32,074 bases of DNA, from contig NZ_JAAVVZ010000026.1 in the NCBI RefSeq assembly GCF_023910635.1, positions 1 through 32,074 of the forward strand, written 5' to 3'. The DNA comes from Sphingorhabdus sp. GTDB taxonomy: Bacteria; Pseudomonadota; Alphaproteobacteria; Sphingomonadales; Sphingomonadaceae. The stretch's first letter is position 1, and each line of letters opens with the position of its first letter. The notes under the pieces were generated by a model that did not search any database, had not been told where the DNA came from, and saw nothing but the letters and a program-made list of their open reading frames with translations. Made by a program: the position numbers and the translations under genes. Shown piece by piece: positions 1-7,388 of this stretch.

Positions 1-96
1 GCCGCCATCACGGCCATGACGAGCCTTGGCGAGAACCTGTCGGGTACGTTTACCAATGTAGGCGATAAGCTCGAAACGGCAAATAATGCATCATAA
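1..96 (+). CDS. Flp family type IVb pilin, C-terminal fragment
   Basis: The window opens inside a plus-strand frame that reads 31 residues to a TAA at 94-96 (…AAITAMTSLGENL…, ending NNAS). The pattern of a small hydrophobic stretch, then TSLG-x-NLS and a short polar tail, matches the C-terminus of Flp/Fap-type pilins. These are very small major subunits of tight-adherence (Tad) pili, processed by a prepilin peptidase and assembled at the inner membrane. The N-terminal cleavage motif and hydrophobic helix lie outside the window, so the call rests on the tail alone. A strong terminator follows about 60 bases downstream. Confidence 0.6.
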   Translation, partial: AAITAMTSLGENLSGTFTNVGDKLETANNAS

Positions 97-156
97 GCTT
101 TAACTGCAAAAAACTGCTTTAAGGTGACGTTTGCAGTTTGACGTTAGCCACAAAAG

Positions 157-183
157 CGGGGACTTCACGGTCCCCGTTTTTTT
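157..183 (+). terminator. Rho-independent terminator after the pilin gene
   Basis: A perfect 7-bp stem (CGGGGAC at 157-163 with GTCCCCG at 170-176) encloses a 6-base loop and runs straight into seven T residues (177-183). This ends plus-strand transcription of the pilin gene. The left flank carries AAAA, giving four U residues on the opposite strand, so it may also weakly terminate the convergent M48 protease gene whose stop codon lies 4 bases away. Confidence 0.85.
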
Positions 184-186
184 CAT

Positions 187-1686
187 TCAGTAGGTCACAA
201 TCTTCAGCTTCTGCCCAGCGCGAATGGCGGCATTGGATGACAGTCCGTTGAGCGCCCTAAAACGTTCATTTTGCAGCGATGGGTAAGCCATGCGCGCGGC
301 GAGTGTTGCGACGCTATCCCGGGGCCCGGCTGTTACCACACGCAGCCTGCGTGGCTTTACCGTCGCGGCTTGCGCGGGGGTGAGACGCGACATGCTTGCA
401 AACATGCGATCAAACGGGTTCACGTTGTTCGCCGTGATCGTCACAAAATGATAGGCCATGCCCGGCGCCCATTCATACGCGAACACCGAAACGACGCGTT
501 GCCCCTGCTGCGTATTGACCACGGAATTGGCGTAAAAAGCAGGGATATCATTCACGATTGTTCGGCGTATTTCGCCTACGGGAATCGTGGCATTCTCCCC
601 CGACACAGCCTTAAGCGCGTTGTCCACATAGCTGCTGCGGTTGCCATCAAATGCACCGCCCGTGAACATGGCTTTCCCGCTATTCCCGTTAATTGTCACC
701 GCATCATTGGAGTTTTGCATGCCAAAGCCATTGGGCGCGGTGAACGTCATCTTCAGTTGCGGATGCAGGAAATCTTGTCCTTCGACCACACCTTGCGCGG
801 GGTCATCGCCATACAACATGCCGTCAATGGCCGCCAAATGGGCGTCAGCATTGCGAAAGGTGCTGGCGGGATAGCTTTTGGACCGCGATGCTGCGCGCGA
901 AACGCGGCGGGCAGGATCGGGGTGAGTGCTTGCCCACTCCGGAACCCGGTTATTGGCCAAGCCGGCCACCTGCGTATCCACGCTGGTCTGCAACGCCAAT
1001 GAATTGAGCATCGATGCCAATGCGCTTGGATCATATCCCGCTGTGCTGAGATAACGGATGCCGTAATCATCGGCTTCCTCTTCTTGCTTGCGCGAATATT
1101 TTAGAGTGAAGACCTGCGCCAACGGACCTGCATATTGCTGTAACCCGCCGCCCAGAGCGCCGAGCCAACCGCCCGAGTTACCAAGTACTGCCCCCAATAT
1201 GCTGCCGCCAATCCCCAAAAGACCAGCAATTGTAGAGTTATTTTTGCGTTTTTCACTGTGCCGTGCTGCTGTGTGCCCGATCTCATGGCCAAGAACGCCT
1301 GCCATTTCGGCTTCGCTATTGGTCAAGGCGACCAATTGGCGGGTGATATAAACATACCCCCCCGGCAACGCGAAGGCATTGTTCACCGACGAATTGAGCA
1401 ATGTAACGTTAAAATCGCTTTGGGCGTTTCCAAGTCGCGATTGCATGGCGATGTTTTGGCCGATACGTACCACATAGGCGGTCTGCGGACTTTGCATCGG
1501 TCCGCCAAACTCTTTCAAAATTTCCGCGTGATATTTTGCACCTTCATTCTTTTCCTGTGCGGTGAAGGGCTTGGGAATAGCGGGGGCTGTGGTTCGGGAT
1601 TGTGCTTCGGCGGGAATAGGACCGCCAACATTTGCCAATCCGACAATTGCGGCGCCCGTAACAAGAAATATCTTTGAAAAGCGCAT
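187..1686 (-). CDS. M48 family metalloprotease with LysM-like C-terminus
   Basis: Predicted exported zinc metalloprotease of the M48 (BepA/Oma87-quality-control-like) group, acting in the periplasm. I chose the ATG at 1686 (499 residues) because AGGAAC lies just upstream and the product then starts with a clean signal peptide (MRFSKIFLV…, likely cleavage after AEA near residue 28). The zinc motif HEIGH is at about residues 134-138, and the third ligand is in EEEADDYG about 75 residues later. A middle domain of unknown role follows. The last 50 residues (…DSVATLAARM…LRAGQ-like…LKIV) resemble a LysM peptidoglycan-binding repeat. It lies downstream of accA with its own 109-base upstream gap holding a palindrome. 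Substrate not deducible. Confidence 0.85.
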   Translation of the reverse strand: MRFSKIFLVTGAAIVGLANVGGPIPAEAQSRTTAPAIPKPFTAQEKNEGAKYHAEILKEFGGPMQSPQTAYVVRIGQNIAMQSRLGNAQSDFNVTLLNSSVNNAFALPGGYVYITRQLVALTNSEAEMAGVLGHEIGHTAARHSEKRKNNSTIAGLLGIGGSILGAVLGNSGGWLGALGGGLQQYAGPLAQVFTLKYSRKQEEEADDYGIRYLSTAGYDPSALASMLNSLALQTSVDTQVAGLANNRVPEWASTHPDPARRVSRAASRSKSYPASTFRNADAHLAAIDGMLYGDDPAQGVVEGQDFLHPQLKMTFTAPNGFGMQNSNDAVTINGNSGKAMFTGGAFDGNRSSYVDNALKAVSGENATIPVGEIRRTIVNDIPAFYANSVVNTQQGQRVVSVFAYEWAPGMAYHFVTITANNVNPFDRMFASMSRLTPAQAATVKPRRLRVVTAGPRDSVATLAARMAYPSLQNERFRALNGLSSNAAIRAGQKLKIVTY

Positions 1687-1730
1687 AAAGTTCCTACCTA
1701 AATACACAGAACGGCGTTTAGTCGATTAAG

Positions 1731-1746
1731 TTTCGACACGTCGAAA
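1731..1746. promoter_or_regulatory. 16-base perfect palindrome, candidate operator
   Basis: TTTCGAC at 1731-1737 and GTCGAAA at 1740-1746 form a perfect inverted repeat around a 2-base centre. It lies 45 bases upstream of the M48 protease start in an AT-rich gap. Position and symmetry suit a repressor or activator site for a dimeric regulator. No regulator is identified and no promoter boxes are clear. Confidence 0.35.
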
Positions 1747-1782
1747 TTTTAAAGCGTATCAACTTTCTATCGAAAGAAAAAC

Positions 1783-1796
1783 TTAGGGTCAGGACC
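1783..1796 (+). repeat. AGGGTCAGGAC motif, copy 1
   Basis: TTAGGGTCAGGACC overlaps the last base of the accA stop codon. It is one of four copies of AGGGTCAGGAC found in the gaps of this window (others near 11574, 19697 and 22244). The core GGTC-AG-GACC is an interrupted palindrome. It recalls half-sites of REP-like repeats mobilised by Y1-type (RAYT) transposases; that link is recall, not shown here. Confidence 0.5.
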
Positions 1797-2740
1797 TAGG
1801 CGCCCATGGACAAGAATTTTGTGCGCCGCTGTTGAAGCAGTTCTTTGGACGAGAACCCTGCCAATGCGTCCAACTCCTCGTCTATGGCGGTCGCAAGCGC
1901 TGCTGCAGCCATGCCATGGTCGCGATGTGCGCCACCAATGGGCTCTGGGACGATCCGGTCAATGATGCGCAGCGCCTTCAGGTCGTCTGCCGTCATCTTC
2001 ATGGCTTGCGCTGCGTCCGCCGCCTTGTCGCCCGTGCGCCACAATATTGATGCGCAACCTTCCGGCGATATCACCGAATAAACCGCATATTGAAACATCA
2101 ATATGCGGTCGGCAGCCGCCAATGCAACGGCACCACCGGACCCGCCCTCGCCCACGATGCACGCAATCATCGGCACGCCAAGCGCAAGGCATCGTTCGGT
2201 TGAACGGGCAATGGCCTCTGCCTGCCCGCGTTCTTCGGCCTGGATACCCGGAAACGCGCCCGACGTATCGACCAAGCTCACCACCGGGATACCGAACCGA
2301 TCGGCAAGTTCCATCAAGCGAATGGCTTTGCGATAGCCCTCGGGCTTGCCCATGCCAAAATTATGGCGCAGTCGGCTTTGCGTATCGTCGCCCTTTTCAT
2401 GCCCAATGACCATCACGCGGCGGCCATTCAGGCGTGCAAGGCCGCCCATGATCGCTTGGTCATCGCCAAAGGCGCGGTCTCCTGCCAAGGGCATGAAGTC
2501 TTCAAACATCGCTTCGATATAATGTTTGAAATGTGGCCGTTCCGGGTGCCGTGCGACCTGCGTTTTCTGCCATGCCGTCAAATTGGCATAGGTATCCTTC
2601 AACTGCTTGTCCGCCTTGTCGCGCAATTTGACGATTTCGGCGCCCGCATCAACGTCACTATCACGCGCAGCATCTTGCAATTCAAGGATGCGCGCTTCGA
2701 GCGCGGCAACCGGCTTTTCAAAATCGAGATAGACCATCAT
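1796..2740 (-). CDS. accA: Acetyl-CoA carboxylase carboxyltransferase subunit alpha
   Basis: Alpha subunit of the carboxyltransferase component of acetyl-CoA carboxylase. With AccD it transfers the carboxyl group from carboxybiotin to acetyl-CoA, giving malonyl-CoA, the first committed step of fatty acid synthesis in the cytoplasm. The 314-residue length is usual for AccA. The N-terminus VYLDFEKP, the GDRAFGDD-like block, and the glycine-rich GEGGSGGA/ISPEGCASILWR region are characteristic of the crotonase-fold subunit. The start codon overlaps the xerD stop codon (ATGA, 4 bases), implying translational coupling. A second ATG immediately follows and could be used instead. The stop codon abuts a dispersed repeat motif. 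Confidence 0.97.
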   Translation of the reverse strand: MMVYLDFEKPVAALEARILELQDAARDSDVDAGAEIVKLRDKADKQLKDTYANLTAWQKTQVARHPERPHFKHYIEAMFEDFMPLAGDRAFGDDQAIMGGLARLNGRRVMVIGHEKGDDTQSRLRHNFGMGKPEGYRKAIRLMELADRFGIPVVSLVDTSGAFPGIQAEERGQAEAIARSTERCLALGVPMIACIVGEGGSGGAVALAAADRILMFQYAVYSVISPEGCASILWRTGDKAADAAQAMKMTADDLKALRIIDRIVPEPIGGAHRDHGMAAAALATAIDEELDALAGFSSKELLQQRRTKFLSMGA

Positions 2741-3663
2741 GCTTGCGGGTTAGAGCCTGAGGTGCGACGGGTCAATGTGCGCGTTGCCAATGGATGACGC
2801 CGATTGACCAATTCGACGAGCTTGCTGCTGTCGACATGCGTGTAAATCTGCGTCGTTGCGATGTCCGCATGCCCCAGCATGGACTGCAACGCCCGCAAAT
2901 TAGCGCCGCCCGCCAAAAGATGCGTAGCAAAGGCATGCCGCAGGACATGGGGACTGACCTTCGCCGGGTCGAGCCCCGAATGCGCGGCAAGGTCCTTAAT
3001 GATCTGGAACAGGCGAATACGGCTGATATGCCCCCCGCGCGACGGAAAAAGAAACCGCGATTTTTCAGGAACGAAGTCCAGCCAAGCACTTACTGCGTGG
3101 CGGGCACGATTGGAAATAGGGATTAATCGTTCCTTGTCGCCTTTGCCTTTTATTATGATGAACGGCCTATCGGATATGACTGCATTTCGCGGCAGGGCAA
3201 CCAATTCGGTCGCACGCAGGCCGGAACCGTATAGCAGTTCGATAAGCGCCAACAGCCGATAATCACTTGATATTGGATGCGCCTGGGCGAGCTTTGCTTC
3301 AATGACCGCGAATAAGGTGTCGACTTCGTCTGTATCCAGAATTTTGGGCAAGGGCCGCATTTGCGCTGGTTTTGGGAGCGCTGCCGACGGATTGTCTGCG
3401 CGAAATCCCTCCTCATGCAGAAAGGCAAAAAAACGCCGCAATGCCGATGCCTTGCGCGCTACGGAGCTGTTGGCAAGGTGTCGCCATTGGCGCGCCAGTT
3501 CTACAAGCGCGTCAGGCTCTGCCACTGCCAGTTTACTGTGCAAAAGGCCGGATGCTGAATTCAAGTCGCTTTGGTACGCCGACAGCGTGTTCTTGGCGAC
3601 ACCCTGCTCTGCCGCCAACATCTCCAGAAAACGCGCAATGAGATCACGGTCGGGTAAGCTCAT
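2737..3663 (-). CDS. xerD: Tyrosine recombinase XerD
   Basis: Site-specific tyrosine recombinase that, with XerC, resolves chromosome dimers at dif near the division septum under FtsK control. The 308-residue protein has an N-terminal SAM-like core-binding domain (about 1-95) and a C-terminal catalytic domain. Visible catalytic residues are Arg150 (YGSGLR), Lys174 (KGKGDKER), His239 and Arg242 (HVLRH), His265 (LGH) and the nucleophile Tyr274 (TQIYTH). XerD rather than XerC is inferred from the accA linkage and overall sequence. It lies 30 bases downstream of the 615-residue protein gene and overlaps accA by 4 bases. A XerC-like paralogue sits at 24344. Confidence 0.92.
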   Translation of the reverse strand: MSLPDRDLIARFLEMLAAEQGVAKNTLSAYQSDLNSASGLLHSKLAVAEPDALVELARQWRHLANSSVARKASALRRFFAFLHEEGFRADNPSAALPKPAQMRPLPKILDTDEVDTLFAVIEAKLAQAHPISSDYRLLALIELLYGSGLRATELVALPRNAVISDRPFIIIKGKGDKERLIPISNRARHAVSAWLDFVPEKSRFLFPSRGGHISRIRLFQIIKDLAAHSGLDPAKVSPHVLRHAFATHLLAGGANLRALQSMLGHADIATTQIYTHVDSSKLVELVNRRHPLATRTLTRRTSGSNPQA

Positions 3664-3693
3664 TGCTGGCTGACGATCTTCATTGCCATATTG

Positions 3694-5541
3694 TCAGGCA
3701 AAAGTGACAGCTTCAGCCGCAATCATCCGTGCTTCGGCCTCCAAACCGACCTGACGCAATGAACGGACGATATAGTAAAGATGATTGGCGGGAACCAGCG
3801 ACCATGAAGGCGCCTGCAGTGCAGCCATCGCCATCAATGCAACCGTGCCCTGCTCTCCACGTTCGGCGGCGGCGGTAATCGCCTTTGACCATGCGGTTTG
3901 CCGGGAAATATTGATTTTGAGGTCGCTGGCAAATTCTGTGCCTGCATCCTTTTCAATACGGCCAAGCCCGGACAAGCCGGCGAGCAATAGCCGTGACTTA
4001 TGTCCGTCGGTGCTGCCATCATTGTCGAAAAAATCGTCAAGGCTGCCATAATCAGCAGCCGTTACCTGCCCCGGAGCCGCCAAAGTCAGAAGCGCCCAAC
4101 CCAGCGAACCATCCGCCACAATGTCAATCCATCGCGCAGCGGAACGGTCAAGCCCAGCCGTCAGCATGGAGGCAATCAGCCGGTCAGCCTCTGCCTGATG
4201 ATCAGCGCTCGGCGCAATAAGCGCAGCCGCCCGCGCCGTCATCACCAATGAACCATGATAGTCTGCGCCCGTGGCCGCCGTGGTCCATAAAGACGTCATC
4301 GCGGCAACCTTGGCATCTGCACCTGATGCGGTGTAAGCATATCCAAGGCTTTCGGCCCGTGACCGCGCGGCATCGGGCGCATCGGGATCATCAAGGACCT
4401 GCGCATAAAGATCCACCATGTTCCGGTTCGACAATATACCAAGCGCAGCAGCTCCTGGCGCATATTTGACCCGGATCGTCGGCGTAAACATCGGCAACTG
4501 TACCCGCCAACCGTCAACCTGACGACCCGTGTCGGCAAATAGGCTTTCGGGGGGCTCAAGGCCCACAGCAGCGGAAAGACCGAAGCGCCAAGGGTTCATG
4601 CCCTCCACATTTTCCCATTCGATTTTCACCGAACGCCGCCCGTTAATACCGGCTCCAACCGCTTTTTCAGCCAGAAGATAATCGACGCCGCGCACCCATC
4701 CCTGATAGCGTCCCTGATTGATAAATGCCGTCGCGCTGCCTTGCTCACCCGCCAGCGACGCACAGATGGCGCGCGTCATTTTCCAGCGGCCATCGTTCAC
4801 AAGGCGAACACCGCTTTCGGTCAATGGGCACATGCCCGCTAAATCGCCGTTGGCCAAATAGGCCTGCATCGCGACCTCGTGGAGGCGTTTTGTGTAATCT
4901 GCGCCATCAACCTGCTGAACAAGATTACGCGCCACGACCGAGTCACCCATCCGCAGCAACATCCACGCGCGCTCCGCTGTCCAATCCGCGCCGTTGACAC
5001 CGGCGGGCGTGTTGGTGCGGCTGGCAAGTAAGCGCCGCGTCATGATAGTAGCCCAGCGCGAGGCAATCGGCCCCGACGTCCGCTCTACTATCTGGCTGAG
5101 GAAAGCACCATCCAGGGTACCAAAAGAGTCGGCCGGAAATCCGCCTGATGCTTCCGATAAAATCCCGATATCGTCCAAAGACTTTCGCGCGGAAGGTGGC
5201 ACATCAAAACGGATGACCAATTCCGGCTCTTCTTCATCTTCCTCTTCCGTCGCACTTTCATCCCCCGTCAAAGGGGTCGTGGCGGTTGCGCCATTCGCCG
5301 ATCTGGGGGCATTCGGCGCAGGTCGGCCTGCTGTGGGCGTCGGCGGGGGTGGAGGATCGCCAAAGCCTTCAGGAAGCAGGGATTCAGGCCCCTGCTGCCC
5401 AAGCGCGGGCAAAGAAAATACCAAGACCAGAGCGCTGGCAACCAAAAGGCCGCTTTTTGAAATCTTGTCAGTCAATGATGCGAACCTGTTTCCATATCTG
5501 CGAACAGCAATGCGGTATGTCTCCATATCATCCGTTGCCAT
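3694..5541 (-). CDS. Uncharacterised exported or membrane-anchored protein (615 aa)
   Basis: I do not recognise a functional domain. A basic N-terminus is followed by one hydrophobic segment (about residues 31-48) ending ALGQQ, which could be a signal peptide or an anchor. Then come a proline-rich stretch (about 62-80, five prolines in a row at 63-67), a very acidic patch (TEEEDEEEPE, about 98-107), and about 500 residues rich in Ala and Leu that look like helical-hairpin (TPR/Sel1-like) repeats. Homologues beside xerD/aroK in sphingomonads are, as I recall, sometimes labelled antifreeze glycopeptide polyprotein, a name with no functional support. Probably periplasmic. The Met at residue 6 (5526) is an alternative start. 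Likely first gene of the xerD-accA operon, divergent from aroK. Confidence 0.8.
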   Translation of the reverse strand: MATDDMETYRIAVRRYGNRFASLTDKISKSGLLVASALVLVFSLPALGQQGPESLLPEGFGDPPPPPTPTAGRPAPNAPRSANGATATTPLTGDESATEEEDEEEPELVIRFDVPPSARKSLDDIGILSEASGGFPADSFGTLDGAFLSQIVERTSGPIASRWATIMTRRLLASRTNTPAGVNGADWTAERAWMLLRMGDSVVARNLVQQVDGADYTKRLHEVAMQAYLANGDLAGMCPLTESGVRLVNDGRWKMTRAICASLAGEQGSATAFINQGRYQGWVRGVDYLLAEKAVGAGINGRRSVKIEWENVEGMNPWRFGLSAAVGLEPPESLFADTGRQVDGWRVQLPMFTPTIRVKYAPGAAALGILSNRNMVDLYAQVLDDPDAPDAARSRAESLGYAYTASGADAKVAAMTSLWTTAATGADYHGSLVMTARAAALIAPSADHQAEADRLIASMLTAGLDRSAARWIDIVADGSLGWALLTLAAPGQVTAADYGSLDDFFDNDGSTDGHKSRLLLAGLSGLGRIEKDAGTEFASDLKINISRQTAWSKAITAAAERGEQGTVALMAMAALQAPSWSLVPANHLYYIVRSLRQVGLEAEARMIAAEAVTFA

Positions 5542-5727
5542 TGCCGCAACCCTGCGCTGAGAATAGCAATCCTATGCCCCTTGCAGCAACCGATAGAAAC
5601 CGCAAAAACGGCATTTCATGCAACCATGCGACTTTTTTCCGATTATCATCCTGTATTTAAAAATAAAATCTGAAAAGCGGCAAACTGCTTTCGGCTTACG
5701 CCAAGGCGATATATAGGCCATATCGTC

Positions 5728-6291
5728 ATGGCTGAACATCACGAACAGATAAAACGTAAATTTGGCATGCAACCCGCATTGGTCATTGACCGTCCGGTGG
5801 TGCTTGTCGGCATGATGGGCGTTGGCAAAACCAGCATCGGAAAACGGCTTGCCGGCCGTCTGGATGTGCCGTTCGCCGATGCCGATGAGGAAATTGAAAA
5901 GGCAGCGGGTCTGTCGATTACAGAAATATTCGCAAAATTTGGTGAGGGATATTTCCGCGATGGTGAACGCCGCGTGATTGCCCGGCTCATCGAAGGCGAA
6001 CCGAAGGTTATTGCAACGGGTGGCGGCGCTTTCGTCAACGACGATACCCGCGCACTCATCTTGGAACGCGCAACATCGATCTGGCTTGATGCCGATGTCC
6101 AAGTGCTTGCCGACCGCGTGTCGCGGCGGGACCACCGCCCTTTGTTGAAAGGCAAGGACCCCGTCACGGTCCTGACCGATCTTGGCAAGGTGCGTAACCC
6201 CATATATGCCGCTGCCAATCTCCACATTCGCAGCGATACCTCGCCGCATGTGCGGACCGTTGAAAACATATTGAAGGCCCTTTGCGCATGA
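5728..6291 (+). CDS. aroK: Shikimate kinase
   Basis: Phosphorylates shikimate to shikimate 3-phosphate with ATP, in chorismate synthesis. The protein has 187 residues with a Walker A loop GMMGVGKTS at 28-36, the shikimate-binding DADEEIE segment, FGEGYFRDGE (substrate arginine region), the TGGGAF Walker B-like loop, and the lid SRRDHRPLL. Its stop codon overlaps the aroB start by 4 bases (ATGA), so the two are translationally coupled. The first 18 residues are poorly conserved, so the ATG at 5767 is an alternative start. An imperfect inverted repeat (CGATAT/ATATCG, 5707-5725) sits just before the start and no good ribosome binding site is visible. Confidence 0.95.
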   Translation: MAEHHEQIKRKFGMQPALVIDRPVVLVGMMGVGKTSIGKRLAGRLDVPFADADEEIEKAAGLSITEIFAKFGEGYFRDGERRVIARLIEGEPKVIATGGGAFVNDDTRALILERATSIWLDADVQVLADRVSRRDHRPLLKGKDPVTVLTDLGKVRNPIYAAANLHIRSDTSPHVRTVENILKALCA

Positions 6292-7388
6292 CCGTGATAT
6301 CCGTCGACCTGTCCAACTGCCCCTATGACATTCATGTCCGCGCCGGGTTACTGGCCGATGTCGGCGCGATTTTAACGCCTTATGCCCGCGACCGCCATTT
6401 GCTTGTGGTAACCGACGAAAATGTGACTCAGGCCGTTCTGCCGCAGTTTGAATCGGCCTTGCGCGGCGCAGGGCTGTCATGCGCGCATTTCACACTGCCC
6501 GCTGGCGAAGCGGGGAAAAGCTGGGTGCAGTTGGAGCAGCTTACGGATTGGTTGCTGGAACAGCATGTGGAACGCAGCGACCATATTGTCGCGCTAGGCG
6601 GCGGCGTAGTTGGAGACATTACTGGCTTTGCCGCGCATATCATCAAGCGCGGCTGCGCCTTTGTGCAGATACCTACGACCCTGCTTGCCCAAGTCGACAG
6701 CAGTGTTGGCGGCAAGACCGCCATCAACAGCGCGGCAGGCAAAAATCTGGTCGGGGCGTTTCATCAACCAGCGATGGTGTTGATCGACCCAGAGTTACTT
6801 TTAACACTTCCACCCCGCCAACTCGCGGCGGGTTTTGCCGAGGTGGTAAAATACGGCCTGATTGATGACGCTGCGTTCTTTGACTTTTGCGAGGATAATC
6901 TCGACAGCTTTTTTGCGGGTGACCCTGATGTCCGCGCGCAGGCCATCATCCGGTCCGTACAATCCAAGGCGCGGATCGTCGCCGCAGACGAAACCGAACG
7001 CACGGGCACGCGGGCGTTGTTGAACCTGGGGCACACTTTTGGCCACGCGCTGGAGGCCGACACTGGCTTTTCCGACCGGCTGTTTCACGGCGAAGCGGTC
7101 GCCGCCGGCATGGCCTTAGCATTTCGGTATTCGGTGCGGCTGGGCCATTGCCCCGCAGAAGATGCCGAGCGGGTTACTAAGCTTCTAAAGCGGGCCGGCC
7201 TGCCCACGACGCTATCAGACGCGGGGGTCACCGCAAATGGCGCGGCCTTGGTCGACTATATGCGGCATGACAAGAAAATGAGCGGAGGCACGCTGCCCTT
7301 CTTGCTCGCACGCGGTATCGGGCAGACATTTTTGTCCAAAGATGTCGCACTGGACGACGTCGCAGCATTCCTCGACAGCGAAGTTTAG
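6288..7388 (+). CDS. aroB: 3-dehydroquinate synthase
   Basis: Converts DAHP to 3-dehydroquinate using NAD+ as a recycled cofactor and a divalent metal; second step of the shikimate pathway, cytoplasmic. The 366-residue protein carries the NAD-binding GGGVVGDITGF loop, IPTTLLAQVDSSVGGKT, the metal-site KYGLIDD helix and NLGHTFGHA with two metal-binding histidines. I chose the ATG at 6288 rather than the in-frame TTG two codons upstream because it makes the classic ATGA overlap with aroK. Its stop overlaps the stop of the convergent antiporter gene by 4 bases. Confidence 0.97.
   Translation: MTVISVDLSNCPYDIHVRAGLLADVGAILTPYARDRHLLVVTDENVTQAVLPQFESALRGAGLSCAHFTLPAGEAGKSWVQLEQLTDWLLEQHVERSDHIVALGGGVVGDITGFAAHIIKRGCAFVQIPTTLLAQVDSSVGGKTAINSAAGKNLVGAFHQPAMVLIDPELLLTLPPRQLAAGFAEVVKYGLIDDAAFFDFCEDNLDSFFAGDPDVRAQAIIRSVQSKARIVAADETERTGTRALLNLGHTFGHALEADTGFSDRLFHGEAVAAGMALAFRYSVRLGHCPAEDAERVTKLLKRAGLPTTLSDAGVTANGAALVDYMRHDKKMSGGTLPFLLARGIGQTFLSKDVALDDVAAFLDSEV

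Noticed and set aside
271-1002. Plus-strand open frame opposite the M48 protease
   Set aside because: Shadow of the protease codons; the minus strand carries the family motifs and a signal peptide.
6168-6177. Fifth copy of the AGGGTCAGGAC motif (reverse complement GTCCTGACC)
   Set aside because: Lies within aroK codons and breaks the match at the next base.
5572-6480. Minus-strand open frame of 302 codons opposite aroK
   Set aside because: Antisense shadow of aroK and aroB with low-similarity composition; aroK motifs are unambiguous.
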